Part shown: positions 24,818-32,505 of the stretch, piece by piece
Position numbering within the stretch: the stretch's first letter is position 1
Layout: each line of letters opens with the position of its first letter
DNA from: Actinomycetota bacterium
GTDB taxonomy: Bacteria > Actinomycetota > Actinomycetes > Streptosporangiales > Streptosporangiaceae
Direction: 5' to 3'
Assembly (NCBI GenBank): GCA_027314515.1
Contig: DAHVAR010000134.1
Location: 1-39,901, forward strand
Length of the DNA: 39,901 nucleotides
Notes under the pieces: generated by a model
Database searches by the model: none
What the model was told of the DNA's origin: nothing
Seen by the model: the letters and a program-made list of their open reading frames with translations, nothing else
Translations under genes and position numbers: made by a program

Positions 24818-25404
24818 CTGGGCAGGCGCGCGGGACGAGCCCCGGAGTGAGCTTGTCAGCGCCATCAACGGCGGACGCCGGCGAGTTCATCGCAGCCGCG
24901 CGGGCCAGCGCCATGCTGACGCATCCCTGGGTAGCGCCGCCGGACAGCGCCGAACGGTACGCCGAGTTCCTCAGCCGCGCCGCAGGCGACAACCAGGCTA
25001 GTTACCTGGTCCGGCATGCCGAGTGCGGCGAGCTGGCCGGGTACATCACCATCAACAACATCGTGCGCGGCGCGCTGTGCTCCGGATACCTGGGTTACGC
25101 GGCGTTCGCCTCGCACGCCGGGCGCGGCCTCATGACGGCAGGACTGCGCGCTGTCGTCAGCGACGCCTTCGCCGGCCTCGGCCTGCACCGGCTGGAGGCG
25201 AACGTCCAGCCGGGCAACGTCCGCTCGCTGCGCCTGGTGCAGCGGCTCGGCTTCCGGCTAGAGGGCTACTCGCCCCGGTACCTGATGGTCGACGGCGACT
25301 GGCGCGACCACGAGCGGTGGGCACTGCTGTCCGAAGACTGGCCGTCTGGAGACCGGCCACCGGGAGCCGGGAGCCAGCCCCGTCAGCAGTCCTGGCCCGC
25401 CTGA
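24814..25404 (+). CDS. GNAT N-acetyltransferase, RimJ/RimL-like
   Basis: A 196-residue acetyltransferase. The acetyl-CoA-binding strand-helix is VRGALCSGYLGYAAFASHAG followed by RGLMTAGLRAVVSDAFAGLG; the RimJ/L-type end LHRLEANVQPGNVRSLRLVQ, RLGFRLEGYSPRYL and DGDWRDHERWALL is clear. These enzymes acetylate N-terminal amines of ribosomal proteins, or other small amines in paralogues. Its ATG overlaps the mftR stop, so it is in the regulator's transcription unit, but a role in mycofactocin control is not known. The last 22 bases overlap the 3' end of the convergent phosphoesterase gene. Confidence 0.85.
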   Translation: MTGQARGTSPGVSLSAPSTADAGEFIAAARASAMLTHPWVAPPDSAERYAEFLSRAAGDNQASYLVRHAECGELAGYITINNIVRGALCSGYLGYAAFASHAGRGLMTAGLRAVVSDAFAGLGLHRLEANVQPGNVRSLRLVQRLGFRLEGYSPRYLMVDGDWRDHERWALLSEDWPSGDRPPGAGSQPRQQSWPA

Positions 25405-26159
25405 TCGCGGGCGATCTCGGTGAACGCCGCTAGGGCCTCGGCGTCGGAGTAGTGGCTGAGCACGTATTCACGAGCCCACTCCTGGCCGCCGGGATAGCCG
25501 CTGGCTGCGATCGTCCCGGCAGCCGCCGAGGTGTCGTACTCGGTGCGGCGCAGCGTGACGTCCGGTCCCAGCATGGCCCAGTGCGCCCCGGACGGGCCGT
25601 ATGGCATGCCGACACTGCCCGGGTTGAGAACCCGCCGCCCGACGGCGAGCCGGTCGAATTGCATGTGCGTGTGCCCGCAGACCACGACCTCGATGCCAGG
25701 CTCGAGCCCGGACAGCGCGGCCTGGAAGCGCTCCGGCGGGCTGTCCACGAGCAGCATCTCGTCGTCGCGGCGCGGCGTGGCATGGCAGAACAGCGCCTGG
25801 CCAAGGCCGTCGATATCCAGCGTCACGGTCAGCGGCAGGCCGTCCAGCAGGTCCCGGTGCCGCCTGGCTATCAGCGCGGCGCTGGCGGCCGCCTGCCGGC
25901 CGTTCTGTCCGGGCACGTCACAGCCGTCGAACACGGTGACCATTTCCCGCTCGCAGTTGCCGCGCACCCAGGCCGCCCGCTCGCCCAGTCCCGCCAGCAC
26001 GTCCAGGGTCTGCGCCGGCATCGGCCCGAGCGCGATGTCACCCAGCAGCACTACCAGCGCCGCGGCTGCGACATCGGGTTCGGCGAGTACGGCGCTGAGC
26101 GCCGGAAGATTACCGTGAATGTCCGCGAGAACTGCCACCGAGGCTGCCCGGAACGTCAT
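25383..26159 (-). CDS. calcineurin-like metallophosphoesterase
   Basis: A 258-residue phosphoesterase of the YfcE/MJ0936-like class. Metal-binding motifs appear in order: LADIHGNLPAL, VVLLGDIALGPMP, VRGNCEREM, LFCHATPRRDDEM and VVVCGHTHMQFDRL, then a terminal NPGSVGMPYGPSGAHWAML that is typical of the family. It hydrolyses phosphomonoesters or diesters of an unidentified substrate in the cytoplasm. ATG at 26159 gives the motif DIHGN at the usual distance. It is convergent with the GNAT gene; the 120 bases beyond its start lead into the permease remnant. Confidence 0.88.
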   Translation of the reverse strand: MTFRAASVAVLADIHGNLPALSAVLAEPDVAAAALVVLLGDIALGPMPAQTLDVLAGLGERAAWVRGNCEREMVTVFDGCDVPGQNGRQAAASAALIARRHRDLLDGLPLTVTLDIDGLGQALFCHATPRRDDEMLLVDSPPERFQAALSGLEPGIEVVVCGHTHMQFDRLAVGRRVLNPGSVGMPYGPSGAHWAMLGPDVTLRRTEYDTSAAAGTIAASGYPGGQEWAREYVLSHYSDAEALAAFTEIARDQAGQDC

Positions 26160-26204
26160 GCCTTTATTGTCGGCCCCGGCGGGCAATGCCGCTCGTCCTG
26201 CGGG

Positions 26205-26540
26205 CTAGTCCGGCAACTCGGCGTCGACGGACACGCGCGCCTCGGGCGCGGTGGCGACTGACGCGGCCGGTTTGCCGATCAGCGCCCCGGCCGCTCGCTG
26301 ACGGCAGGTTCGGACGACGCGGACTCACGGGAATGGGTACGCCTGCCGAGCGCATACAGCCCAAGCCCGATGAGCACCATCGCGGCGAGCGGTATGACCT
26401 GGGACAGCGTGTACTGGAGGCGCTCTCCCGCGAATCCGCTCGGCAGTGAGGAATTCGGGTCAGCCGTGCCGATGCCGGGGTAGATGATCGCCACGGTGGT
26501 GAAGGCCGCCCAGGCATCGCGCCATTTATCGAGCTGCGGA
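26205..26540 (-). pseudogene. 3' remnant of an APC-type amino acid/amine permease gene
   Basis: Reading leftwards from about 26540, the translation DKWRDAWAAFTTVAIIYPGI, then FAGERLQYTLSQVIPLAAMV and LIGLGLYALGRRTHSRESAS looks like the last two membrane helices and tail of an amino acid-polyamine-organocation permease. Upstream of LDKW the frame merely runs antisense to the trimethylamine dehydrogenase-like gene, so the first ~400 residues are missing. The frame stops at 26279, but another frame with the same GC-rich codon pattern continues as ALIGKPAASVATAPEARVSV to a stop at 26205, suggesting a frameshift in the G run near 26285. The cut lies exactly where the next gene is also cut. Family assignment is by pattern only. 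Confidence 0.55.
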
Positions 26541-28381
26541 TCTGGGATGAGCAGGATCTGCCTGCGCTGGCCCGCATCGCCGACGCGGTGCATGAGGGCG
26601 GCGCGTTGGCGGGTATTGAACTGGCACACAACGGCCTGAACGCTCCTAACCTGTACAGCCGGGAGATCCCGCTCGCGCCCGGCCACCTGCCAGTCGCGAC
26701 GTTCAGCTACGACCCCGTGCAGGCGCGGGCGATGACCAAGGCCGACATCGCCGACCTGCGCCGCTGGCACCGCACCGCGGTACGGCGCTCGCTCCAGGTC
26801 GGCTACGACTTGGTGTACGTCTACGCCGGGCACGCCCTCGGCGGCATCCATCACTTCCTCTCCCCGCGCTACAACCAGCGCACCGACGAGTACGGCGGCA
26901 GCCCGCGCAACCGGATGCGGCTGCTCCGCGAGATCCTTGAAGAGACTTATGAGGAGGTGTCCGGCCGCGCCGCGGTGGCCTGCCGGATCACCATCGACGA
27001 ACGCCTCGGCCACACCGGGATCTCCCGCCCACAGATCGAGGAGATCCTCGGTGAACTGGGCGAGCACCCGGACCTGTGGGACTTCGTGCTGGGCAGCTGG
27101 GAGGACGATTCCAACACCTCCCGGTTCGGGCCGGAAGGCGAGCAGGAAGAATACGTTGCCGGCCTGAAGCAGTTGACCAGCAAGCCGGTGGTAGGAGTGG
27201 GTCGCTTTACCTCGCCTGACCTGATGGTCCGCCAGGTCAGGACCGGCATCCTCGACCTGATCGGGGCGGCGCGGCCATCTATCGCCGACCCGTTCCTGCC
27301 TGACAAGATCCGCACCGGGCGACTGGAAACGATCCGCGAATGCATCGGCTGCAACATCTGCGTGTCCGGGGACTTCACCATGTCACCCATCCGGTGCACG
27401 CAGAACCCCACCATGGGTGAGGAATTCCGGCGCGGATGGCACCCGGAATACATCCGCCCTAAGGAATCTGGCGCCCGCATCCTCGTCGTGGGAGCCGGCC
27501 CGGGCGGGCTCGAGGCGGCCCGCGCGCTCGGCGTCCGGGGCTACGAAGTGGTGCTGGCCGAGGCCGGACGGCAGCTTGGCGGGCGCGTGGCCAAGGAGGC
27601 CCGGCTACCAGGCCTGGCCGCCTGGATCCGGGTGCTCGACTACCGTGAGAAGGCCCTGTCGGAGCTGAAGAGCGTCGAGATCTACAGAGAGAGCCCGATG
27701 AGCGCTGCCGACATCATCGAGTACGAGTTCGAGCACGTCGCGGTCGCCGTCGGCGCCACCTGGCGGCGCGACGGCGTCGCCCGCTACCACACTCAGCCGA
27801 TCCCGGTCGACCCGGCCGTCGACGTGCTCACCCCGGACGACGTGATGGCCGGAACCCGGCCTAGCGGCCGGCGGGTGGTGCTGTTCGACGATGACCACTA
27901 CTACATGGGCGGGGTGCTCGCGGAGCTGCTCGCCGCGGAAGGTCACGAGGTACACGTGATCACCCCGGCGGCGCAGGTGTCGATGTGGACCGTGAACACC
28001 CTGGAGGTCGTCAAGATCACCCGTCGGCTGCTGCTGGCCGGTGTCACCTTGCACACCGGCCTGGCGGTAACCGCCGTGCACCCCGACCACGTCGAGACCG
28101 CGAACACCTACACTGGTCAGGCCGGCGAACTCGCCGCAGACAGTGTCGTGCTGGTCACTGCCCGGCTGCCCCACGACGAGCTGTACCTGGACCTGATCAA
28201 CCGGGTCGGCACCGGTGCCCTGAGAAGCGTACGCAGCATCGGCGACGCATGGGCGCCCGGCACCATCGCCGCCGCAGTGTGGTCCGGGCACCGCTACGCC
28301 GAGGAGTTCGGCGCTACCTTGCCGCCCAACGATGAGGTGCCGTTCCGCCGCGAGGTCGTCGCCCTCGCCCCCACTCCGTGA
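26521..28381 (+). pseudogene. 5'-truncated trimethylamine/histamine dehydrogenase-like gene
   Basis: From about 26528 the frame reads IELRIWDEQDLPALARIADA then VHEGGALAGIELAHNG, matching trimethylamine dehydrogenase (729 residues) from about residue 80 on. The rest is nearly complete: barrel segments (DLVYVYAGHALGG, RYNQRTDEYGGSPRNRM, PVVGVGRFTSPDLM), the 4Fe-4S motif CIGCNICVSGDFTMSPIRC, TQNPTMGEEFRRGWHPEYI, and an ADP-binding domain (ILVVGAGPGGLEAARALG). The missing N-terminus holds the first barrel strands and the Cys that, in trimethylamine dehydrogenase, carries the covalent 6-S-cysteinyl FMN. GTG at 26588 is the first possible start codon, so about 600 residues could still be translated, but an active enzyme is unlikely. 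Confidence 0.8.
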
Positions 28382-28408
28382 CACAAGCCCGACGAACCCG
28401 CGGCACTG

Positions 28409-28521
28409 GCCGGTGATCCGTCAGGACCGGCTGAATCGCCCCGGCGGGGGCACCAGTCCCTGAACATGTCCTGTCCTTCCGACAAGTTCCGACCGGCCCG
28501 GTCGCAACCGATCGGGGCCGG
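28409..28521. terminator. candidate hairpins after the truncated dehydrogenase gene
   Basis: The 222 bases between the dehydrogenase stop and the methyltransferase start hold two short dyads: GCCGGT/ACCGGC (28409-28431, 11-base loop) and CCGGCCC/GGGCCGG (28493-28521). Neither has a T tract. They may end transcription of the remnant gene. No gene is visible in this stretch. Confidence 0.25.
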
Positions 28522-28603
28522 CGCCGATCAGCGAGCGTGCCGGTATCAGCGGCTGCGAACTGCCCGTTCCCGCCCGTAAGGTGTTGACTTTGGAGGCGGC
28601 GAC

Positions 28604-29347
28604 GTGACCGACTATGCAGGCTTCGCCCGGTTCTACGACCGGATCATGGGCGACCGGTCCGAGGAGATCGACCGCATTCAGGGCTACATCGGCAGGTACC
28701 TGCCCGGCGCGCGGTCGCTGCTCGAGCTTGGCTGCGGCACCGGGGCGCTGCTCGCTGGCCTGTCGCCGGGCCTCGCGGTCACCGGAATCGACCGGTCACC
28801 GGACATGCTGGCGGTCGCCGCGCGGACCGCGCCGGACGCGCGACTGGTGCAGGCGGACATGACCGCGTTCAGCCTGCCAGCCCGGTTCGACGTGATCATC
28901 TGCATGTTCGACACGATCAACCATGTGCAGTCGTTCGCCGGCTGGCTGACGCTGTTCAGTTGCGTGCACGAGCACCTTGCCGCCGACGGCCTGTTCGTGT
29001 TCGACGTGAACACCGCTGGACGGCTGGAACGCCTCGACGGCATGCCGCCGTACCTGGATGAATTCGATGGCAACACGGTGCTCATGACGGTGCGGTCCGC
29101 AGCCGGGGCGCTGTCGCTGTGGCGGACCAGGATCTTCGAATGGCTGCACGACGACGTCTACCGGCTGCATGACGAGCGCATCTACGAGCTTGGCGTGCCA
29201 CTGGCCACCATCCGCGCCGCGCTGGCCGGCCGGTTCGGGCTGCTCGAGGAAGCCAGCCTGGACAAGAGCCCGGTCAGCGACGAGTCGGACCGGATCTTCT
29301 TCGTCTACCGGCACGGGCCGGCTAGCACTTGCCCTGCCGGTTCCTGA
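28604..29347 (+). CDS. class I SAM-dependent methyltransferase
   Basis: A 247-residue methyltransferase. Motif I is LLELGCGTGALLAGL; VTGIDRSPDMLAVAA carries the acidic residue that binds the SAM ribose; VQADMTAF and FDVIICMFDTINHV follow, and the latter (MFDxINHV) is typical of a widespread small-molecule methyltransferase group. The start is GTG at 28604, with GGAGG nine bases upstream. The target is unknown. Its last 26 bases overlap the convergent MarR gene. It stands alone on its strand. Confidence 0.85.
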   Translation: MTDYAGFARFYDRIMGDRSEEIDRIQGYIGRYLPGARSLLELGCGTGALLAGLSPGLAVTGIDRSPDMLAVAARTAPDARLVQADMTAFSLPARFDVIICMFDTINHVQSFAGWLTLFSCVHEHLAADGLFVFDVNTAGRLERLDGMPPYLDEFDGNTVLMTVRSAAGALSLWRTRIFEWLHDDVYRLHDERIYELGVPLATIRAALAGRFGLLEEASLDKSPVSDESDRIFFVYRHGPASTCPAGS

Positions 29348-29822
29348 TGGCGCGCGTGAGCTTGCCGAGGATCGAGGAAAACTGGTTCCGTTCGGCAGGC
29401 GAGAGGTCCGCGAAGATGTCCGACATCGCGCCGATCCGCGGACCTAGCTCCCGCTCCGCCTCGCGGGCACCCTCGGGCGACAGTTCGATGAGCGTGGCCC
29501 TCCGGTCGGTGGGGTGCCGACGGCGCACGACGAGATGCGCATCCTCGAGCGCATCCACGATCGCCGTCATGTTGCGCGGGGAGGTGCCGATCTGGGTGCC
29601 GAGATCCCGCATGATGGCGGGTCCGCCGCAGTGCAGTGCCTGAAGCAACTGGAGCCTGAGGTAATTCAGCCCGCCGTAGGAGCGCGTTTCCATCCAGCGC
29701 AGGAAGCTCGTGGTGAAGCGCGCTGTCTGCGCAACCAGCGCCGCGGCCGACTCCTCCTCGCCCTGGCCGGCGGTGCCCTGCGGGAAGTGCGCCGCCTCAG
29801 CCTCGGGCCCGACCGTGCTCAT
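29322..29822 (-). CDS. MarR-family transcriptional regulator
   Basis: A 166-residue winged-helix regulator. The sequence YLRLQLLQALHCGGPAIMRD, then LGTQIGTSPRNMTAIVDALE and AHLVVRRRHPTDRRATLIEL shows the HTH and the wing (HPTDRRA) of MarR proteins. The first ~25 residues are a polar extension. ATG at 29822 is chosen; the frame opens upstream but that part covers the promoter region. It is transcribed divergently from a YceI gene across a 113-bp gap containing a TTCAA/TTGAA dyad, so it probably controls that gene and itself. The inducer is unknown. Confidence 0.88.
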   Translation of the reverse strand: MSTVGPEAEAAHFPQGTAGQGEEESAAALVAQTARFTTSFLRWMETRSYGGLNYLRLQLLQALHCGGPAIMRDLGTQIGTSPRNMTAIVDALEDAHLVVRRRHPTDRRATLIELSPEGAREAERELGPRIGAMSDIFADLSPAERNQFSSILGKLTRAIRNRQGKC

Positions 29823-29890
29823 GCCGACAGCATACTCGGGTACTGTGATTGACACGATTATGAGGCTGACTACTATTACTGAAGTGACCA

Positions 29891-29902
29891 TTCAATCTTG
29901 AA
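29891..29902. promoter_or_regulatory. MarR-type operator candidate between marR and yceI genes
   Basis: TTCAA and TTGAA form a perfect 5-2-5 dyad in the comparatively AT-rich divergent promoter region, 34 bases before the YceI start and 69 bases before the MarR start. TTGAA-like half sites are common in MarR-family operators. Binding by the adjacent regulator is an inference. Confidence 0.45.
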
Positions 29903-29935
29903 CTATCTTCATCCCGCCTAGAGAGGCTATCGGCA

Positions 29936-30484
29936 ATGACGACTCCCGGCAGCGACCAGGCCGCGACAGCTTACCCCGGCCCGGCCAGCTTCCAGCTGGA
30001 TCCGGCGTCCTCGGCCGTCTCGATCACGCACAAGACCTTCTGGGGAATGGGCACCGTGCGCGGTTCCTTCACCAGGCTGAGCGGATCGGCAGAGATCCTG
30101 CCGGACGGATCCGGACGCGGCCGCCTCGAGATAGACGCGGCATCGATCGACACGAAGAACGGAAAGCGCGACGAGCACCTGCGGTCCAAGGACTTCTTCA
30201 ATGCCGGCGAGCACCCGCAGATCGTGGTCGAGCTGCCGCAGGCTGCCAGGCAGGGCGCTGACGGCGTGGCTACTAGCGGGACACTGACGGTGGCCGGCCG
30301 GGCCAGGCAGCTGACGCTGAGCGCCCGCGTCACCGAGACAACCGACGAGGCGATCACCCTCGCGGCCGACGCTGAGATCGACCGGGCCGACTTCGGCATG
30401 CGCTGGAATCAGCTCGGCATGATCAAAGGGAAGGCACACGTCAGCGTCATTGCCCGGTTCGTCAAGACAGCCGCCGCTCAGTAG
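29936..30484 (+). CDS. YceI-family lipocalin-like protein
   Basis: A 182-residue YceI protein: FQLDPASSAVSITHKTFWGM opens the domain, and GTVRGSFTRLSGSAEI, IDTKNGKRDEHLRSKDFF, TVAGRARQLTLSARVTE and DRADFGMRWNQLGMIKGKA follow in the usual order. The beta-barrel of this family binds a long isoprenoid chain. No signal peptide is visible, so it is probably cytoplasmic here. Many actinobacteria have a YceI gene next to a MarR gene, as in this case, and expression is probably derepressed by whatever ligand the regulator senses. A GAGAGG ribosome-binding site precedes the ATG. Confidence 0.9.
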   Translation: MTTPGSDQAATAYPGPASFQLDPASSAVSITHKTFWGMGTVRGSFTRLSGSAEILPDGSGRGRLEIDAASIDTKNGKRDEHLRSKDFFNAGEHPQIVVELPQAARQGADGVATSGTLTVAGRARQLTLSARVTETTDEAITLAADAEIDRADFGMRWNQLGMIKGKAHVSVIARFVKTAAAQ

Positions 30485-30717
30485 CTTGGGCCCGGTACAG
30501 GCAAGAATGCGTCTGCCAGCGGGATTCGGGCGATCGAGCGCCTCACCCAGATCGCGCCAACCCTCGCAGCCCGGCCGCCGGCGACATACCAGCGCACATC
30601 CGCGGCTGCCAGCAGCGTCACTGCCGCGGCCGGCTCAAGCGGATCCCAGCGACCATGAAGTGCCTGGAACGCGTCATTCTCGAGGGTATTGACGATCTGT
30701 GACAGATCACCGGCCAT
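30478..30717 (-). pseudogene. 5' remnant of an aminoglycoside nucleotidyltransferase-like gene
   Basis: A 79-codon frame whose middle reads LHGRWDPLEPAAAVTLLAAA and DVRWYVAGG. This is the usual N-terminus of an aminoglycoside nucleotidyltransferase-like protein (WDPL, then WWVAGGWA). After VAGG the expected helix and the catalytic D-x-D motif are missing and the rest (RAARVGAIWVRRSIARIP) does not fit the family, although another frame there also looks GC3-rich, so a frameshift followed by a deletion is likely. ATG at 30717 is plausible. The end overlaps the yceI stop by a few bases. I consider it non-functional as a transferase; a short translated product cannot be excluded. Confidence 0.5.
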
Positions 30718-30746
30718 CCGGCAAGTCTGGCACGAGCCGACAGCCG

Positions 30747-32357
30747 TTACTGCTGTGGCTCGGGGTGTGTGGGCGGCAGGCTCGGTCCGCCGTCAGCGGG
30801 CGGCGCGGCCTCTGACGGGACGGTCATGCTGCTCCCGTAGACCGGCCCCGGCTGAGGCGAGCCGGCATAGGGGCCTGGGTAGGGCTGGCCAGCGTAGGGC
30901 TGGCCGGCATAAGGCAGGCCCGCATACGGCTGGCCGGCATAAGGCAGGCCGGGGTAGAAGGGGCCCCGGTCTGCGGCAGCATCCGGGGTGAGCAGCATCC
31001 ACGCGCCCAGCAGCAGCAGCGTCCCGAGGAACGCGCAGTACACCCAGAACATCGCCGTCAGCCCGTTGGTAATCGTGAGGCCGAGGGCGTTGGCTTGTGC
31101 CTGCGAGTAACCGAACTGCAACGGCGAGGTTGGCTGGGCCACCTGCACGGTGGCGGAGACGACCTGCCCCAGCATCGGGACGATGGCGCCGGCGGCAAGT
31201 GCGGCGCCGAGCCGGATCGGCCGCCACAACACCGCGATTACCAGGACAGCGACCAGCAGCACCATGACGGCGACATCGCCGGCGATCACCGGAGCCGGAT
31301 TCGCGAACGCGTTGCCCTGCCGCACTGTTTGCGAGGCACCGGAGGACGTCTGCAGCAGGAAGCTGTCCCAGGATGGCGCGAACGCGACCGCGGCACCGAT
31401 GGCCGCGAGAATCATCACGACCGTGGGGACGACCTCGTGACTGGCCAGCCTGCCCTGCCGGACGCCGAACTGGCCCGCTGGCCTGCGCCGGACGTCAAGG
31501 CCAGACCCCGCCCAGGCCAGCACGACGCCCGCCGTGCAGACAAGCCAGCCGATGACCGAGAGGGTCAGGCCCGCGCCCATGTACCGCGTGCCGTAAGCGA
31601 TGGGCGTGCCGACGTCAGCCAGGAAGAAGCCGAAGGTAACCACGCTCACGGCAGCGCCGAACATTACCCCGGCTCGGCGAGGGCCGCCGCCAAGCAGGAT
31701 GAGCACGGCGCTGCCGGCCCAGGAGGCGAGATAGATGAGGTGCGGCCAGAGACTAGCTGACTGCGCGGCCAGGCTGGCGCCGTCGTTGTAGGCCGGGAAC
31801 AGGCCGATGACTCCGAGGAGGATCCCCACGGCGAGCAGGCCGACCCCGATGAGGGCGTTTCGCGGCATCCTCGCGGGACTGTAAGGGCGCATTACCACCG
31901 GCCCGTACCGCGGGTCGGTCGCATCGTCAGCCGGCACGGCGGCAGCCGGCACGGCGGCAGCCGCGTCAGGTGACCCGTCGGCTGCCGACGGCGCTGGCGT
32001 TCCCGCTGGCGGTGAACTCTGCCCGGCCGCCGGGGTCGCCTCAGCTGCCGGGGTCGCCTCAGCTGCCGGGGTCGCCTCAGCTGCCGGGGTCACCCCGGCC
32101 AGCGGGGAGACCGAAGCGGCAGCCAGCCCGGAAGATCCGCTCCCCGGTGCCGAGATGGCGGTGGTCGGCACGATGGTGCCGGGCACCTCGATCGAGGCAA
32201 ACCGGGACCAGGCACTCGTCCAGCCCTCCGGGGTTAGCGGCCACCACTCCAGCGGCATGCTCTGCGGTGCCGCGGCATGCCAGATCCCGTAGAACTGCGG
32301 CCCCTGTCCGATGGCGTAGTTCGCCCCGCGATAGGCGATGCTCACGTTCTCCGGCAT
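30747..32357 (-). CDS. multi-pass membrane protein with repeat-rich cytoplasmic or surface tails
   Basis: A 536-residue protein of unknown function. Residues 1-55 form a compact N-terminal module (YAIGQGPQFYGIWHAAAP, LEWWPLTPEGWTSAWSRF) that also looks like a conserved actinobacterial sensor-type motif. Then comes a low-complexity Pro/Ala linker with PAAEAT repeats (to about residue 150), about eight membrane helices (residues 165-470) and a C-terminal tail with PYAGQ/PYAGL repeats. An intact ribosome-binding site (AGGAAGGATCG) precedes ATG at 32357. No enzymatic motif is visible. The 18-bp repeats in the linker and 15-bp repeats in the tail suggest slippage-driven length variation. It is divergent from the amidohydrolase gene. 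Confidence 0.75.
   Translation of the reverse strand: MPENVSIAYRGANYAIGQGPQFYGIWHAAAPQSMPLEWWPLTPEGWTSAWSRFASIEVPGTIVPTTAISAPGSGSSGLAAASVSPLAGVTPAAEATPAAEATPAAEATPAAGQSSPPAGTPAPSAADGSPDAAAAVPAAAVPADDATDPRYGPVVMRPYSPARMPRNALIGVGLLAVGILLGVIGLFPAYNDGASLAAQSASLWPHLIYLASWAGSAVLILLGGGPRRAGVMFGAAVSVVTFGFFLADVGTPIAYGTRYMGAGLTLSVIGWLVCTAGVVLAWAGSGLDVRRRPAGQFGVRQGRLASHEVVPTVVMILAAIGAAVAFAPSWDSFLLQTSSGASQTVRQGNAFANPAPVIAGDVAVMVLLVAVLVIAVLWRPIRLGAALAAGAIVPMLGQVVSATVQVAQPTSPLQFGYSQAQANALGLTITNGLTAMFWVYCAFLGTLLLLGAWMLLTPDAAADRGPFYPGLPYAGQPYAGLPYAGQPYAGQPYPGPYAGSPQPGPVYGSSMTVPSEAAPPADGGPSLPPTHPEPQQ
30869..30950. repeat. imperfect 15-bp repeats encoding PYAGQ/PYAGL
   Basis: About five to six imperfect copies of a 15-base unit (GGCTGGCCGGCATAA or variants such as GGCAGGCCCGCATAC) encode the tyrosine- and proline-rich tail of the membrane protein. 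Such PYAG-type tails are common in actinobacterial membrane proteins. Confidence 0.75.
32029..32094. repeat. 18-bp tandem repeat in the membrane-protein linker
   Basis: Three exact copies of GCCGGGGTCGCCTCAGCT at 32029-32046, 32047-32064 and 32065-32082, then a partial fourth. They encode the ATPAAE repeats between the N-terminal module and the first membrane helix. Confidence 0.88.
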
Positions 32358-32505
32358 GGTCTCGATCCTTCCTGCCTAGCCCTACCTCAGTGGGGTCTTA
32401 CCGCAGCGTAATCGGTTCGCCTGCAGGTTCCCTGGATGGTGCCTCTGGCAATCCTGACGCCTAGCTCAGCGCCCGGCCTGCGCAAAGCACGCTAATCTGC
32501 TCCCG

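Noticed and set aside
26541-27067. Minus-strand extension of the permease remnant
   Set aside because: It is simply antisense to the TMADH-like coding sequence and shows no membrane-protein character.
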